A DNA stretch of 64,000 nt from Psychroserpens sp. SPM9 (GTDB lineage: Bacteria; Bacteroidota; Bacteroidia; Flavobacteriales; Flavobacteriaceae): NCBI RefSeq assembly GCF_025153525.1, contig NZ_JANZNR010000003.1, positions 496,001 to 560,000 of the forward strand, read 5' to 3'. Of this stretch, positions 47,344 to 56,645 are shown in pieces. How positions within the stretch are numbered: position 1 is the stretch's first letter; each line of letters starts with the position of its first letter. The translations under genes and the position numbers were made by a program. Below the pieces are notes generated by a model that did no database searches, was not told where the DNA came from, and was given only the letters and a program-made list of their open reading frames with translations.

Positions 47344-48129
47344 TTAATTTGATTTAAAGTATCCTTTCATGATTCCGCGATGCGAGTTTTTAATAAACTG
47401 AAGGATTTCATCACGTTCGGGAGTTGCCTCCATTTCGGCTTCTATTAAATCGGAAGCCTGAGTATTGTTATAATTTTTCTGATATAATATTCTGTATATA
47501 TCTTGAATTTCTCTAATTTTTTCTGTTGAAAATCCGCGGCGACGTAAGCCTACAGAATTAATTCCAACATAAGATAAAGGTTCACGTGCAGCTTTTACAA
47601 AAGGAGGCACATCTTTTCTTACTAACGAACCGCCAGTTACAAAGGCGTGATTTCCGATAGAACAAAACTGATGTACAGCTGTCATTCCCGCTAAAACCAC
47701 ATAGTCACCAACGCTAATGTGTCCGGCCAATGTACTATTATTTGAAAAGATACAATTATTACCAACAATACAATCGTGAGCAACGTGGCAATAGGCCATG
47801 ATTAAACAGTTGTTTCCTATAACTGTTTTCATTTTATCTGTAGTTCCTCTGTTAATCGTAACACACTCTCTTATAGTAACGTTATCCCCTATTATCGTAA
47901 GTGTATCTTCATCATTGTATTTTAAATCTTGAGGCACAGCAGAAATAACTGAACCAGGAAAAATATTACAATTTTTACCAATACGAGCACCTTCCATGAT
48001 GGTAACATTACTACCAATCCAAGTGCCTTCTCCAATAGTCACATTATTATAGATAGTTGTAAACGGTTCTATGACGACATTCTTTGCAATTTTAGCACCA
48101 GGATGTACGTAAGCTAAAGGTTGGTTCAT
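47344..48129 (-). CDS. lpxA: UDP-N-acetylglucosamine acyltransferase
   Basis: A 261-residue hexapeptide acyltransferase. It starts MNQPLAYVHPGAKIAKNVVIEPFTTIYNNVTIG and carries the catalytic-region motif CHVAHDCIVGNNCIFSNNSTLAGHISVGD with the general-base His, ending with the helical LpxA C-terminus. It transfers an acyl chain to UDP-GlcNAc, step 1 of lipid A synthesis. Lies between lpxC-fabZ and efp. Confidence 0.95.
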   Translation of the reverse strand: MNQPLAYVHPGAKIAKNVVIEPFTTIYNNVTIGEGTWIGSNVTIMEGARIGKNCNIFPGSVISAVPQDLKYNDEDTLTIIGDNVTIRECVTINRGTTDKMKTVIGNNCLIMAYCHVAHDCIVGNNCIFSNNSTLAGHISVGDYVVLAGMTAVHQFCSIGNHAFVTGGSLVRKDVPPFVKAAREPLSYVGINSVGLRRRGFSTEKIREIQDIYRILYQKNYNNTQASDLIEAEMEATPERDEILQFIKNSHRGIMKGYFKSN

Positions 48130-48136
48130 TTGTTTT

Positions 48137-49543
48137 TTATTTAACTTTTGAAATTTGTGCCATTAGTTCTGCTTCAGCACAGAGCTTACCATTGGCATAG
48201 GCATAGCCTTGCATGTGACAAATACCACGACGTATAGGCGTTATAAGATCACATTTAAAAATAAGTGTATCACCAGGAACCACTTTTTGTTTGAACTTTA
48301 CTTTGTCAATTTTCATAAAGAACGTAAGGTAGTTTTCCGGATCTGGCACAGTGCTTAGTACTAAAATCCCTCCTGTTTGCGCCATAGCTTCAACAATTAA
48401 AACGCCAGGCATAACTGGAGCTCCAGGAAAATGTCCTTTGAAAAACTCTTCGTTCATGGTTACGTTTTTAACTCCGATGACATGAGAATCAGATAATTCA
48501 AAAACCTTATCCAGTAACAAAAATGGTTGTCTGTGCGGCAACATTTCCATAATTTGTATCACGTCCATTAAAGGCTCCTGATTTAAATCAATAGAAGGTA
48601 CATTATTCCGTCTTTCATTTTTGATGATCTTCGACAGTTTTTTTGCGAACTGCGTATTGACAAAATGTCCAGGCTTATTGGCAATCACTTTACCTTTGAT
48701 ACGCGTTCCAACTAAAGCCAGATCACCAACAACATCTAATAATTTATGTCTTGCGGCTTCATTAGGATGGTGAAGTGTTAAGTTATCTAGAATGCCATTA
48801 GGTTTAACAGCAATCGAATCTTTTTTAAATGCGACACGCAGTTTGTCCATGGTTTCAGGAGATAGCTCTTTATCCACGTAAACTATAGCATTGTTAAGAT
48901 CACCACCTTTAATCAGGCCATGTTCTAATAAGGTTTCGAGTTCGTGCAAAAAGCTAAAAGTTCTAGAATCAGAAATATCCTCTTTAAAATCGGAGATATG
49001 ATTTAAGGTTGCATTTTGAGTGCCTAATACTTTGGTACCGAAATCAACCATGGTGGTTACCTGATATTCTTTAGCAGGCATAACAATTATTTCACTTCCT
49101 GATTCTTCATCAGAATAAGATACCACATCGGTTACCACATATTCTTCTCTAAAATCGTCCTGCTCAACAATTCCTGCTTTTTCTAAAGCTTCAACAAAAA
49201 ACTTTGAAGAACCATCCATTATAGGAGGTTCGGAAGCATTGAGTTGAATTATAGTGTTGTCAATATCGAGGCCAACTAAAGCTGCTAAAACATGCTCTGA
49301 AGTTTGAATGGTCACGCCATTTTTTTCTAAACACGTGCCACGTTGTGTGTTGGTGACATAGTTAGCATCGGCTTCTATAATAGGTTCGCCTTCTAAATCG
49401 ACACGTTTAAAAGCAAAACCAGTATTAACTGGTGCAGGACAAAAGGTTAAAGTAACATCCTTACCTGTGTGAAGCCCAACTCCTGTTAGTGAAATTTCTT
49501 TCTCTATTGTTTTTTGTTTGACGTCTGTTTTAATTATTCCCAT
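48137..49543 (-). CDS. lpxC-fabZ: Bifunctional LpxC deacetylase / FabZ 3-hydroxyacyl-ACP dehydratase
   Basis: A 468-residue fusion. Residues 1-300 are Lpx[17 protein letters not shown] and [14 protein letters not shown] hold the Zn-binding His and Asp residues. Residues 320-468 are Fab[40 protein letters not shown] with the catalytic His. It combines lipid A committed deacetylation with fatty acid elongation. This fusion is typical of Bacteroidota. It overlaps lpxD by 14 bp. Confidence 0.97.
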   Translation of the reverse strand: MGIIKTDVKQKTIEKEISLTGVGLHTGKDVTLTFCPAPVNTGFAFKRVDLEGEPIIEADANYVTNTQRGTCLEKNGVTIQTSEHVLAALVGLDIDNTIIQLNASEPPIMDGSSKFFVEALEKAGIVEQDDFREEYVVTDVVSYSDEESGSEIIVMPAKEYQVTTMVDFGTKVLGTQNATLNHISDFKEDISDSRTFSFLHELETLLEHGLIKGGDLNNAIVYVDKELSPETMDKLRVAFKKDSIAVKPNGILDNLTLHHPNEAARHKLLDVVGDLALVGTRIKGKVIANKPGHFVNTQFAKKLSKIIKNERRNNVPSIDLNQEPLMDVIQIMEMLPHRQPFLLLDKVFELSDSHVIGVKNVTMNEEFFKGHFPGAPVMPGVLIVEAMAQTGGILVLSTVPDPENYLTFFMKIDKVKFKQKVVPGDTLIFKCDLITPIRRGICHMQGYAYANGKLCAEAELMAQISKVK

Positions 49544-50558
49544 TGACTTTTTTTTCTAAATCATTTATGGATTTAACAATTTTCGGTAAATTTTTAAAGT
49601 ATACGTATGATTTGTTCCAATCTCCATAATTAAATGAAGGTGAGCCTTGCAGTACTTCATTATCTTTTACATGTCTTCCAATACCAGATTGCGCTTGAAT
49701 TTTTACATTATTTCCAATGTTTAAATGTCCGGCGAAACCAACTTGGCCACCAATAATACAATTCTCTCCTATTTTGGTAGAACCTGCAATTCCTGTTTGA
49801 GCAGCAATCACAGTGTTTTTTCCAATCTCAACATTGTGAGCAATTTGTATTTGGTTATCTAATTTGACTCCTCTTCTAATAACTGTAGAACCTAAAGTTG
49901 CTCTATCAATTGTTGTCGCCGCTCCAATGTCGACAAAGTCTTCAATAATAACGTTTCCGGTTTGTGGTACTTTGTTGTATTCCCCTGTTTCATCAGGCAC
50001 AAAACCAAATCCGTCAGCACCAATAATAACACCAGAATTGATGACACAATTATTTCCTATGACACATTCCGAATACACTTTAGCTCCAGAAAACAGAATG
50101 GTATTATCACCAATAGTCACATTATCACCAATGTATGAATTAGGAAAAATTTTCACGTTTTTTCCGATGGTTACATTATCTCCTATATAACTGAATGCGC
50201 CAACATAGATATCATCACCTACTTGCGCAGATTCAGAAATAAAGGATGGTTGTTCAATACCGTGTTTATTCAGTTTTACCTGGTTGTAATATTCTAAGAG
50301 TTTAGAAAACGACTTATAGGCATCATCAACCTTTATAAGCGTCGTAGTTATATCATTTTCTGGTTCAAAAGTCTTATTCACGATTGTAATCGAAGCTTTT
50401 GTAGAATAGATATATGACTTATACTTAGGGTTAGCTAAAAAGGTCAAAGAGCCTTCTGTCCCTTCTTCAATTTTTGAAAGTTTAGAAACTTCTACCTCTG
50501 GATCTCCAATGATATCACCTTCTAAAATTCCAGCTATTTGTTGTGCTGTAAAGTTCAT
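49530..50558 (-). CDS. lpxD: UDP-3-O-acylglucosamine N-acyltransferase LpxD
   Basis: A 342-residue LpxD: an N-terminal uridine-binding domain ([33 protein letters not shown]), a long hexapeptide beta-helix, and the catalytic-region [30 protein letters not shown] with its general-base His, ending in a C-terminal helix. It adds the second acyl chain in lipid A synthesis. It is the first gene of lpxD-lpxC/fabZ-lpxA-efp-lpxD2. Confidence 0.95.
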   Translation of the reverse strand: MNFTAQQIAGILEGDIIGDPEVEVSKLSKIEEGTEGSLTFLANPKYKSYIYSTKASITIVNKTFEPENDITTTLIKVDDAYKSFSKLLEYYNQVKLNKHGIEQPSFISESAQVGDDIYVGAFSYIGDNVTIGKNVKIFPNSYIGDNVTIGDNTILFSGAKVYSECVIGNNCVINSGVIIGADGFGFVPDETGEYNKVPQTGNVIIEDFVDIGAATTIDRATLGSTVIRRGVKLDNQIQIAHNVEIGKNTVIAAQTGIAGSTKIGENCIIGGQVGFAGHLNIGNNVKIQAQSGIGRHVKDNEVLQGSPSFNYGDWNKSYVYFKNLPKIVKSINDLEKKVNGNN

Positions 50559-50573
50559 TCTCGCAAAAATAGG

Positions 50574-50581
50574 AAAAATGT
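50574..50581 (-). promoter_or_regulatory. -7 element of the lpxD operon
   Basis: On the minus strand TATTTTTG matches TAnnTTTG exactly, 16 bp before the lpxD ATG, giving a short leader. Confidence 0.4.
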
Positions 50582-50730
50582 ATAATATATTTATAGTTGT
50601 TATCGAGTTACTTATGAACCACCTACTAATAAAAACCTTTAGATAGAGCGTTAATCATGTCATACATTCTGAAAATCATTATTTTAAACCTAAACAATCT
50701 GAAGTAATTCTGAAGACATGCACCAAAATC

Positions 50731-51963
50731 CTAGTCTTTAGGATAGCAAATATAATATTTGGTTATGGGTTTAGAGAGCGCTTTCATACTAAATTGATCT
50801 GAAGCTTTAGTAATATCGACAACCTTGCCTGTTTTTTGTAAAATCTTAATGTTTTGTGTTTTAGACTGATAAGCTTGATTTGAAATTTCGTCGATGAACA
50901 CAAAATATTCAGCATCCGCTTTAGAAATATTGTACTTGAGAGTGAGCTTGGTGATGTGCTTATTCAAAGTACTGGATTTAATCGGTTTGTTTTTCAGCTT
51001 AATTTTCAGCAAATCACGATTAATAATCATGCTGGACAGGTGTTTCAGAATAAAATCGTCGTGGTATTGCCAATCTTTCATTGCTGAGATGATATCGGTA
51101 TCGTCTAATCTGGAAAAGGTTTCTAAGCTTTCTGAAGTGAAGTTTTTTTCTGAAATCTCATTCCTAAGAAAATAGGACAAGGCATCACTAGCTTTTAATT
51201 TCACGCCTTGATGACTAAGTTCTTTTGCACGTTTCAATACACGAGTTAATAACTGTTCGGCTACTAATCCTGTTTTGTGCAGATAGACTTGCCAATACAT
51301 AAAACGGCGTGCTACTAAGAATTTTTCAACACTATAAATTCCTTTTTCTTCCACAACCAATCTGTCGTCAACCACATTAAGCATGGTGATGAGACGTTCA
51401 CTATTAATATTACCTTCGGCAACACCAGTATAAAAACTATCGCGTTTTAGGTAATCGGCTCTATCCATATCAAACTGACTAGAAATAAGCTCACATAAAA
51501 ACGGTCTGTGGTATTTCCCTTCAAAAATTTGAATGGCTAGCGTTAAACTTCCGTTAAATTCTGCATTGAGTTTTTGCATGAATAGCATCGAAATTTCTTC
51601 ATGAGTAATACCATTTACTATACTATGTTCCATCGCATGCGAGAATGGACCATGACCAATATCGTGTAATAAAATAGCGATATAAAGGGCTCTTTCTTCG
51701 TTTTCAGAAATCGATACACCCTTGAAACGTAAGACATTAACTGCTTTTTGCATGAGATGCATGCAGCCAATGGCATGATGAAAACGCGTGTGATGCGCAC
51801 CAGGATATACCAAATAAGATAAGCCCATTTGTGAAATTCTACGAAGTCGTTGAAAGTATTTATGTTCAATTAAATCGAAAATATCAGAATTCGGAATCGT
51901 AATAAATCCGTAAATTGGGTCGTTAAAGATTTTAAGTTTGTTGCTTGACTTCAAACGCTGCAC
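50731..51963 (-). CDS. HD domain phosphohydrolase (dGTPase/SAMHD1-like)
   Basis: A protein of about 410 residues with an HD-domain metal site: GAHHTRFHHAIG, LLHDIGHGPFSHAMEH, and FDMDRADYLKRDSFYTGV. It begins NKLKIFNDPIYGFITIPNSDIFDLIEHKYFQRLRRISQMG, the typical family start. Likely hydrolyses nucleoside triphosphates or other phosphate esters. No ATG is available: the first TTG at 51984 lies inside the -7 box of its own promoter, so GTG at 51963 or TTG at 51954 is the probable start. It is divergent from porX with a minimal gap. Confidence 0.85.
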   Translation of the reverse strand: MQRLKSSNKLKIFNDPIYGFITIPNSDIFDLIEHKYFQRLRRISQMGLSYLVYPGAHHTRFHHAIGCMHLMQKAVNVLRFKGVSISENEERALYIAILLHDIGHGPFSHAMEHSIVNGITHEEISMLFMQKLNAEFNGSLTLAIQIFEGKYHRPFLCELISSQFDMDRADYLKRDSFYTGVAEGNINSERLITMLNVVDDRLVVEEKGIYSVEKFLVARRFMYWQVYLHKTGLVAEQLLTRVLKRAKELSHQGVKLKASDALSYFLRNEISEKNFTSESLETFSRLDDTDIISAMKDWQYHDDFILKHLSSMIINRDLLKIKLKNKPIKSSTLNKHITKLTLKYNISKADAEYFVFIDEISNQAYQSKTQNIKILQKTGKVVDITKASDQFSMKALSKPITKYYICYPKD

Positions 51964-51981
51964 TTTTACATTAATTTTAAA

Positions 51982-51989
51982 CAAATATA
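51982..51989 (-). promoter_or_regulatory. -7 element of the HD gene, adjacent to porX start
   Basis: On the minus strand TATATTTG is an exact TAnnTTTG match and lies just 2 bp from the porX ATG at 51991. Transcription should begin near 51975, ruling out TTG at 51984 as start. Confidence 0.5.
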
Positions 51990-51990
51990 C

Positions 51991-53544
51991 ATGAACACTA
52001 TAAATATTCTTTGGGTTGACGACGAAATCGATCTTTTAAAACCACATATTATCTTTTTAGAACAAAAACAATACAAGGTTACAACCTGTCAAAGTGGTAC
52101 TGAAGCCATCGAAATTATTGACGATACGAACTTCGACATTGTCTTTTTAGATGAAAACATGCCAGGTCTTACCGGATTAGAAACGCTGAATGAAATCAAG
52201 GAAAGACGTGCCAACCTTCCCGTTGTGATGATTACGAAAAGTGAGGAAGAATATATCATGGAACAAGCTATTGGAAATAAAATTGCAGATTATTTAATCA
52301 AGCCTGTGAACCCGAATCAGATTCTGTTGAGCTTAAAAAAGAATTTAGACCATTCAAGGCTTGTTTCGGAGAAGACAACATCTAATTATCAGCAAGAATT
52401 CAGAAAAATTGCCATGGATATGTCTATGGTGAACAGTTTTGAAGAATGGAGTGATTTATATCAAAAGCTGATTTATTGGGAATTGCAATTAGAAGATATT
52501 GAAGACATTGGAATGACCGAAATTTTAGAATCTCAAAAAAACGAAGCCAATGTTCAATTTGGTAAATTCATTGATAAAAATTATGCCGATTGGTTTGACC
52601 ATAATTCAGAGGCACCAACACTTTCTCATAACTTATTTAAAGATAAAGTTGTTCCCGAAATAAGTAAAGACCAGCCGACATTGTTAATTGTTATAGACAA
52701 CCTTAGGTATGATCAATGGAAAGCCTTTGAGCCGATTGTAAATAATTATTATAAGAAGGAATCTGAAGAGCCTTTTTACAGTATTTTACCTACAGCAACA
52801 CAGTATGCAAGAAATGCCATTTTCTCTGGTTTAATGCCAGCTGACATGGAAAAGTTACATCCAAATTTATGGAAAAACGATACTGATGAAGGTGGAAAAA
52901 ATTTACATGAAAATGATTTCTTACAAGCACAACTGAAGCGTTTAGGTTTGCAACATTTAAAAACAGATTATCATAAAATAACGAACCTACGATCTGGTAA
53001 GAAATTGGTCGAAAATTTTAAAATGCTAAAGGATAATGATTTATCGGTTATCGTGTACAACTTTGTAGACATGCTGTCGCATTCTAAAACAGAAATGGAT
53101 GTCGTAAAAGAATTAGCATCCAATGATAAGGCTTATCGTTCGTTAACCGTTAGCTGGTTTAAAAACTCTCCTTTATTGGAAATGATTCAGCAAGCGCAAC
53201 AGTTAAGTTTCAAACTCATTTTAACTACAGATCATGGCACTATTAACGTGAAAAACCCATCCAAAGTGATTGGCGATAGAGACACAAGTTTAAACTTGCG
53301 TTATAAAACAGGACGTAGTCTCACTTATGAAGACCGTGAAGTTTTAGTAGCCAAGGATCCTAAGCAGTTTCACTTGCCATCCATTACGATGAGTAGTTCA
53401 TTTATTTTTGCAAAAAGTGATTACTTTTTAGCCTATCCAAACAATTACAATCATTATGTAAGTTACTACCGAAATACCTATCAGCATGGTGGAGTTTCAT
53501 TAGAAGAAATGATTATTCCGTTTGTGGTGATGAATCCGAAATAG
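51991..53544 (+). CDS. porX: PorX: response regulator with PglZ domain, T9SS regulator
   Basis: A 517-residue protein. Residues 1-120 are a CheY receiver: ILWVDDEIDLL (Asp10, Asp11), the phosphoacceptor FLDENMPG (Asp54), Thr82 and Lys104. A helical linker follows, and residues from about 230 on form a PglZ/alkaline phosphatase-like domain with LLIVIDNLRYDQWK and LTTDHGTINV for metal binding. In relatives PorX works with the PorY kinase and SigP to control T9SS genes, and hydrolyses cyclic or linear oligonucleotides. The window also holds three T9SS cargo genes. porY is not present here. Confidence 0.95.
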   Translation: MNTINILWVDDEIDLLKPHIIFLEQKQYKVTTCQSGTEAIEIIDDTNFDIVFLDENMPGLTGLETLNEIKERRANLPVVMITKSEEEYIMEQAIGNKIADYLIKPVNPNQILLSLKKNLDHSRLVSEKTTSNYQQEFRKIAMDMSMVNSFEEWSDLYQKLIYWELQLEDIEDIGMTEILESQKNEANVQFGKFIDKNYADWFDHNSEAPTLSHNLFKDKVVPEISKDQPTLLIVIDNLRYDQWKAFEPIVNNYYKKESEEPFYSILPTATQYARNAIFSGLMPADMEKLHPNLWKNDTDEGGKNLHENDFLQAQLKRLGLQHLKTDYHKITNLRSGKKLVENFKMLKDNDLSVIVYNFVDMLSHSKTEMDVVKELASNDKAYRSLTVSWFKNSPLLEMIQQAQQLSFKLILTTDHGTINVKNPSKVIGDRDTSLNLRYKTGRSLTYEDREVLVAKDPKQFHLPSITMSSSFIFAKSDYFLAYPNNYNHYVSYYRNTYQHGGVSLEEMIIPFVVMNPK

Positions 53545-53591
53545 CTAGTAATCAGACTTGTTAACAAATCCATATACTGCATAAAAATCCG

Positions 53592-53648
53592 ATGAAATAC
53601 ACTTTTTTCTTGGTTTTAACATTAAATATCCTTATTATTGCTCAATAA
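53592..53648 (+). pseudogene. Orphan signal-peptide-like open frame (possible gene remnant)
   Basis: ATG at 53592 opens an 18-codon frame, MKYTFFLVLTLNILIIAQ, that ends with TAA at 53646-53648. It has the exact shape of a flavobacterial signal peptide up to the -AQ cleavage region and nothing else. It may be the decayed start of an exported protein gene or a tiny membrane peptide. Confidence 0.3.
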
Positions 53649-53682
53649 ATTAGGCTAATAACACTTTTGATACACATAGAAT

Positions 53683-54147
53683 ATGTCGGTAATTTTAGAC
53701 ATTACTTATCCGATAGATGCAATAGAATCTGTTGCAAAACAGATTTTATCTCATGTGAATTCTAGAACGATTTTATTTTATGGTGATATTGGAGCTGGAA
53801 AAACAACTCTAATTAAATCTTTAGTAAAATTACTAGGAAGTTCAGAAGATGTGAGCAGCCCAACATTCTCGATTGTTAATGAATATATGTTAGATGATAG
53901 TTCGATTTATCATTTTGATTTATATAGAATTAAGGATGAAGAAGAAGCTTTAAATTTTGGTATTGAAGACTATTTATACACCTCAAATTGGGTGTTTATT
54001 GAATGGCCCGATCATGCTAAAAATTTGCTTCCTGAAGATGTAAATTGTATTGAGATTACACATATAGATAAGACCTCAAGATCCCTCAAATTGAGCCAGA
54101 ACACAATATTAACCCAGAAAAACGCTATGGAGCAGTACAAAATTTAG
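53683..54147 (+). CDS. tsaE: tRNA threonylcarbamoyladenosine biosynthesis protein TsaE
   Basis: A 154-residue P-loop ATPase. FYGDIGAGKTTLIKSLVKLLG is the Walker A motif, and SPTFSIVNEYMLDDSSIYHFDLYRI and FIEWPDHAKNLLPED follow, as in TsaE. It is the ATPase that supports TsaB-TsaD in t6A37 formation. In relatives it is commonly followed by alanine dehydrogenase, but here an accessory block separates them. Confidence 0.95.
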   Translation: MSVILDITYPIDAIESVAKQILSHVNSRTILFYGDIGAGKTTLIKSLVKLLGSSEDVSSPTFSIVNEYMLDDSSIYHFDLYRIKDEEEALNFGIEDYLYTSNWVFIEWPDHAKNLLPEDVNCIEITHIDKTSRSLKLSQNTILTQKNAMEQYKI

Positions 54148-54269
54148 TAAATAAATTGATAACCTAACACCGCGTCATTGTTGGATTCTACGGAAAAACC
54201 GTAACGTATAGGTGATTATCAGAGTGGTTTTTAACACTCGTTTAACTGTTCAAAAGCGTGTACGCATGT

Positions 54270-54277
54270 TATATTTG
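54270..54277 (+). promoter_or_regulatory. -7 element of the small exported peptide gene
   Basis: TATATTTG is an exact TAnnTTTG match, 30 bp before the ATG at 54307. It supports expression of the small peptide and of the overlapping membrane protein. Confidence 0.45.
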
Positions 54278-54306
54278 AGCAATTAATTAATTTAATCCCT
54301 TATATT

Positions 54307-54450
54307 ATGAAAACTAAGAAGTACGTACTAGCAATTGCAATTTTCGGTGGTATGTTGTTTACAGCTCACGCAACTGATTTAATCAACTTAGATGGACAAG
54401 TTAAAACCGAAATCGACAAAAGAAAGCTTAAAATCCGAACGCACGGATAA
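54307..54450 (+). CDS. Small exported peptide (47 aa)
   Basis: ATG at 54307 to TAA at 54448-54450 gives 47 residues: MKTKKYVLAIAIFGGMLF starts a clear signal peptide (cleavage near AHA), followed by a short mature part ending in TEIDKRKLKIRTHG. Similar short secreted peptides with a lysine-rich, Gly-ending tail are known in Flavobacteriaceae, but their role is unknown. It overlaps the next gene by 59 bp in another frame. A good -7 element lies upstream. Confidence 0.6.
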   Translation: MKTKKYVLAIAIFGGMLFTAHATDLINLDGQVKTEIDKRKLKIRTHG

Positions 54451-54946
54451 TAAAGACAGTAACAAAAGCATCTTAATTGGGAGTATTATAGCTACATTTA
54501 TAGCTTCTACTCCCTTTATTTTTTATTTATATGAGTACGTACCTCAAACAGAAACTTGGGATATGTACCTTTTTGTTTATAAGAGTAGTTTTTATAAAGA
54601 TTCACAAGTTGGTATTTGGTCAATTTTAATGAAATTAGTGCCTCTACTTCTTTTATTTGTTTGGTTTTTCACATGTCGCCATTGGTGGTATCATGCTCTA
54701 TTAGTTCCAATTGCTATGTATTCTTATCAAATTTTTGGAGCAATAAATGAAGACATGGTCTTTTTTGATGAGTTTCAACTTCTATACCTAGTCCCTTTAA
54801 TGGCTATAATAATTCCTTCTATATATTTAATTAGAGCACGAATGTTTAATAAGATTAATGATGCCAACAAAACCATGCAGGAGTTAGAAGAAGAGTTTAC
54901 CGTAAAACCAAAAGGTGTATGGGCGCAAGTTAAACAGTATTTTTAA
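54392..54946 (+). CDS. Membrane protein of a local three-member family (copy A)
   Basis: A 184-residue protein, starting at the ATG that directly follows an in-frame TAG, so no longer start exists. It has a charged N-terminal tail, then four predicted membrane helices: SILIGSIIATFIASTPFIFYLY, LMKLVPLLLLFVWFFTC, LVPIAMYSYQIFGAI and LVPLMAIIIPSIYLIRA. Conserved features shared with the two minus-strand genes at 55466 and 56061 are WFFTC(R/K)HWW and the following (L/I)VP. Its 5' end overlaps the small exported peptide gene. Function unknown. Confidence 0.65.
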   Translation: MDKLKPKSTKESLKSERTDNKDSNKSILIGSIIATFIASTPFIFYLYEYVPQTETWDMYLFVYKSSFYKDSQVGIWSILMKLVPLLLLFVWFFTCRHWWYHALLVPIAMYSYQIFGAINEDMVFFDEFQLLYLVPLMAIIIPSIYLIRARMFNKINDANKTMQELEEEFTVKPKGVWAQVKQYF

Positions 54947-54964
54947 AAATATAAACGAATTTAT

Positions 54965-54998
54965 AAAAGCACAACTTAGTAAGTTGTGCTTTTTTTTT
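54965..54998 (+). terminator. Terminator after membrane protein copy A
   Basis: AAAAGCACAACTT pairs with AAGTTGTGCTTTT around AGT; a run of nine T follows. Confidence 0.9.
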
Positions 54999-55106
54999 GT
55001 TAATATTTTCTTAGAAAATATTCTATGTAGAGTATATTAATTCAAAAAAAATTACATTTGTAATTATTAAGTTATTAATTATTCACTCTAGAACCCTAAT
55101 TAGAAA

Positions 55107-55469
55107 ATGAGTAAAACCATTCATCGCATCATGCAATTGGTATCCAGTTTAAACATGAGCGCCAGACAATTTGATATTTCTATTGGCACTGCTAATGGCT
55201 ATATTTTAAGAATGCAAAAAAACAATGCTTCTGTTGGTAGTGATGTGATCGAACGTATTGTTAAAGAGTATCCGCAAGTCAATTTGGTTTGGCTACTAAC
55301 GGGACAAGGCGATATGTTTATCAACGATGCTCCAAAACCTAAAGTTAGATCGAAACAGGAGATTGAAGCTTATATCGATGACCGTTTGAAAGCACAATGG
55401 TCTGATGAAAAAAAAGCACTTTTGGATGAAATTTTAAATGAAATTGAACAAGCAAATAAAAACAACTAA
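55107..55469 (+). CDS. Helix-turn-helix DNA-binding protein
   Basis: A 120-residue protein. The first 65 residues are a lambda-repressor-like HTH (MSARQFDISIGTANGYILRMQKNNASVGSDVIERIVKEYPQVNLVWLLTGQGDMF), with the WLLTGxGxM tail typical of phage or plasmid repressors. The rest is a charged helix, KQEIEAYIDDRLKAQW, that may dimerise. It lies between the three related membrane proteins and is a likely local regulator. Its last 4 bp overlap the 3' end of membrane copy B. Confidence 0.75.
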   Translation: MSKTIHRIMQLVSSLNMSARQFDISIGTANGYILRMQKNNASVGSDVIERIVKEYPQVNLVWLLTGQGDMFINDAPKPKVRSKQEIEAYIDDRLKAQWSDEKKALLDEILNEIEQANKNN

Positions 55470-56059
55470 ATAGTCATTTTATCTCTTAATTCTATTAGTT
55501 TTATTAGGTATTCCTTCTTCTCATAAGTCTCTTTTTCTTTTTTCAATATTCTTAGTTGCCTTTTTAAGAAGAGAGAATCGCTTTTTTTAAAAATTGAAAG
55601 TTCCTTCATTAAATAATAAATTTCACTATCGAGTTTTGATCTTATGTTTTTTTTTGAAGAATAATACCCTGCCTTGATTGATAAAAAATAAATTAATAAA
55701 GTATATATGATAAGTGCTGGTAATGAATTAACAAATTGGTAATCTTCATAAAACTCATATCTATCATTTATAAAGCTTATAAAATTATAAACAGCAAAAA
55801 GCAAAGGAATAAGTAAAACTAGTCTCCACCAGTATTTACAAGTTATAAACCAAATTGTAATAATTAAAATCGTCAAAATTTTATATGAATATATCCATAA
55901 ATAGTTTCTAACTTTTTCAAAATAGCCAGCATCAATTGTAAAAAACAATGTCTCCCAAGTTTGGGTTTTGGGTGCAAATACATGTAAATAAAAAGCAAAG
56001 GGAGATATTATTAATATTAAAATAATAGCCAGATCTTTTCTTAACTTTATTTTTTCCAT
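55466..56059 (-). CDS. Membrane protein of a local three-member family (copy B)
   Basis: A 197-residue protein with about four membrane helices: LAIILILIISPFAFYLHVF, ILTILIITIWFITC, LVLLIPLLFAVYNFISFI and ALIIYTLLIYFLSIKAGYY, then a charged coiled-coil tail. It shares with copies A and C the motif W-(F/I)-x-T-C-K-(Y/H)-WW and the TW after PKTQ. It lies 1 bp after copy C. Very low GC (long A/T runs) compared with neighbours hints at horizontal acquisition. Function unknown. Confidence 0.65.
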   Translation of the reverse strand: MEKIKLRKDLAIILILIISPFAFYLHVFAPKTQTWETLFFTIDAGYFEKVRNYLWIYSYKILTILIITIWFITCKYWWRLVLLIPLLFAVYNFISFINDRYEFYEDYQFVNSLPALIIYTLLIYFLSIKAGYYSSKKNIRSKLDSEIYYLMKELSIFKKSDSLFLKRQLRILKKEKETYEKKEYLIKLIELRDKMTI

Positions 56060-56060
56060 T

Positions 56061-56645
56061 TTAATAAAATTTATTTCTTAGTTCAATTAATTTTTTTAAA
56101 TATTCTGTTCTTTTATATGAGTCCTTTTCTGTTTTCAAAGATTGAAAGCTGATGATTAATTTATCATCATCTATAATATTTTTATTGATTTCATTAAAAG
56201 TGTTCTCTATTTCAGAATTCAAATCTTTATATATTACTTGATGATTATGAAATTGATTAACCCTTTTAGAAAGAAATATAATAGAAAAAATTAAAGGTAT
56301 TGTGATAGGTATGCTAGTTATAAAATCTATTTCATCAAAACTCTCTACTTTAGTATTAAAAAAACTAATTAATTTAAAAAACTCTAGTGTCATTGGGACT
56401 AATAATGCATTCTTCCACCAATGTTGTGAAGTAAAATACCATATAATAAGCAAAATTATTACTTGTAATTTGACTGCTAGGAACCATAATAAAATGTCAT
56501 AACTAATATCAAAACCCTCTACGGTTGAGTTCAATTTCTCTACTGATAATAGTTCTTTAACATAAAATAATAATGGCACTTGGGCAATTATTAAAATTAT
56601 GACTAAGTCAGTAAGATAATTTTTTATGGTACTTATTTTTTTCAT
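56061..56645 (-). CDS. Membrane protein of a local three-member family (copy C)
   Basis: A protein of about 194 residues if started at the ATG at 56645 (MKKISTIKNYL); a GTG at 56684 would add 13 residues. It has about four membrane helices with IWYFTSQHWWKNALLVPMTLEFFKLISFF, which aligns with copies A and B, then a helical charged tail with LKTEKDSYKRTEYLKKLIELRNKF, nearly the same ending as copy B (ETYEKKEYLIKLIELRDKM). The tail marks B and C as the closest pair. Strongly AT-rich. Confidence 0.65.
   Translation of the reverse strand: MKKISTIKNYLTDLVIILIIAQVPLLFYVKELLSVEKLNSTVEGFDISYDILLWFLAVKLQVIILLIIWYFTSQHWWKNALLVPMTLEFFKLISFFNTKVESFDEIDFITSIPITIPLIFSIIFLSKRVNQFHNHQVIYKDLNSEIENTFNEINKNIIDDDKLIISFQSLKTEKDSYKRTEYLKKLIELRNKFY

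Noticed and set aside
51964-51984. TTG start at 51984 for the HD gene
   Set aside because: It lies inside the -7 box TATATTTG of the same gene.
54163-54195. ACCTAAC and GTTGGAT as possible integron core boxes
   Set aside because: The two motifs are too close and lack inner complementary boxes; they are likely chance matches.
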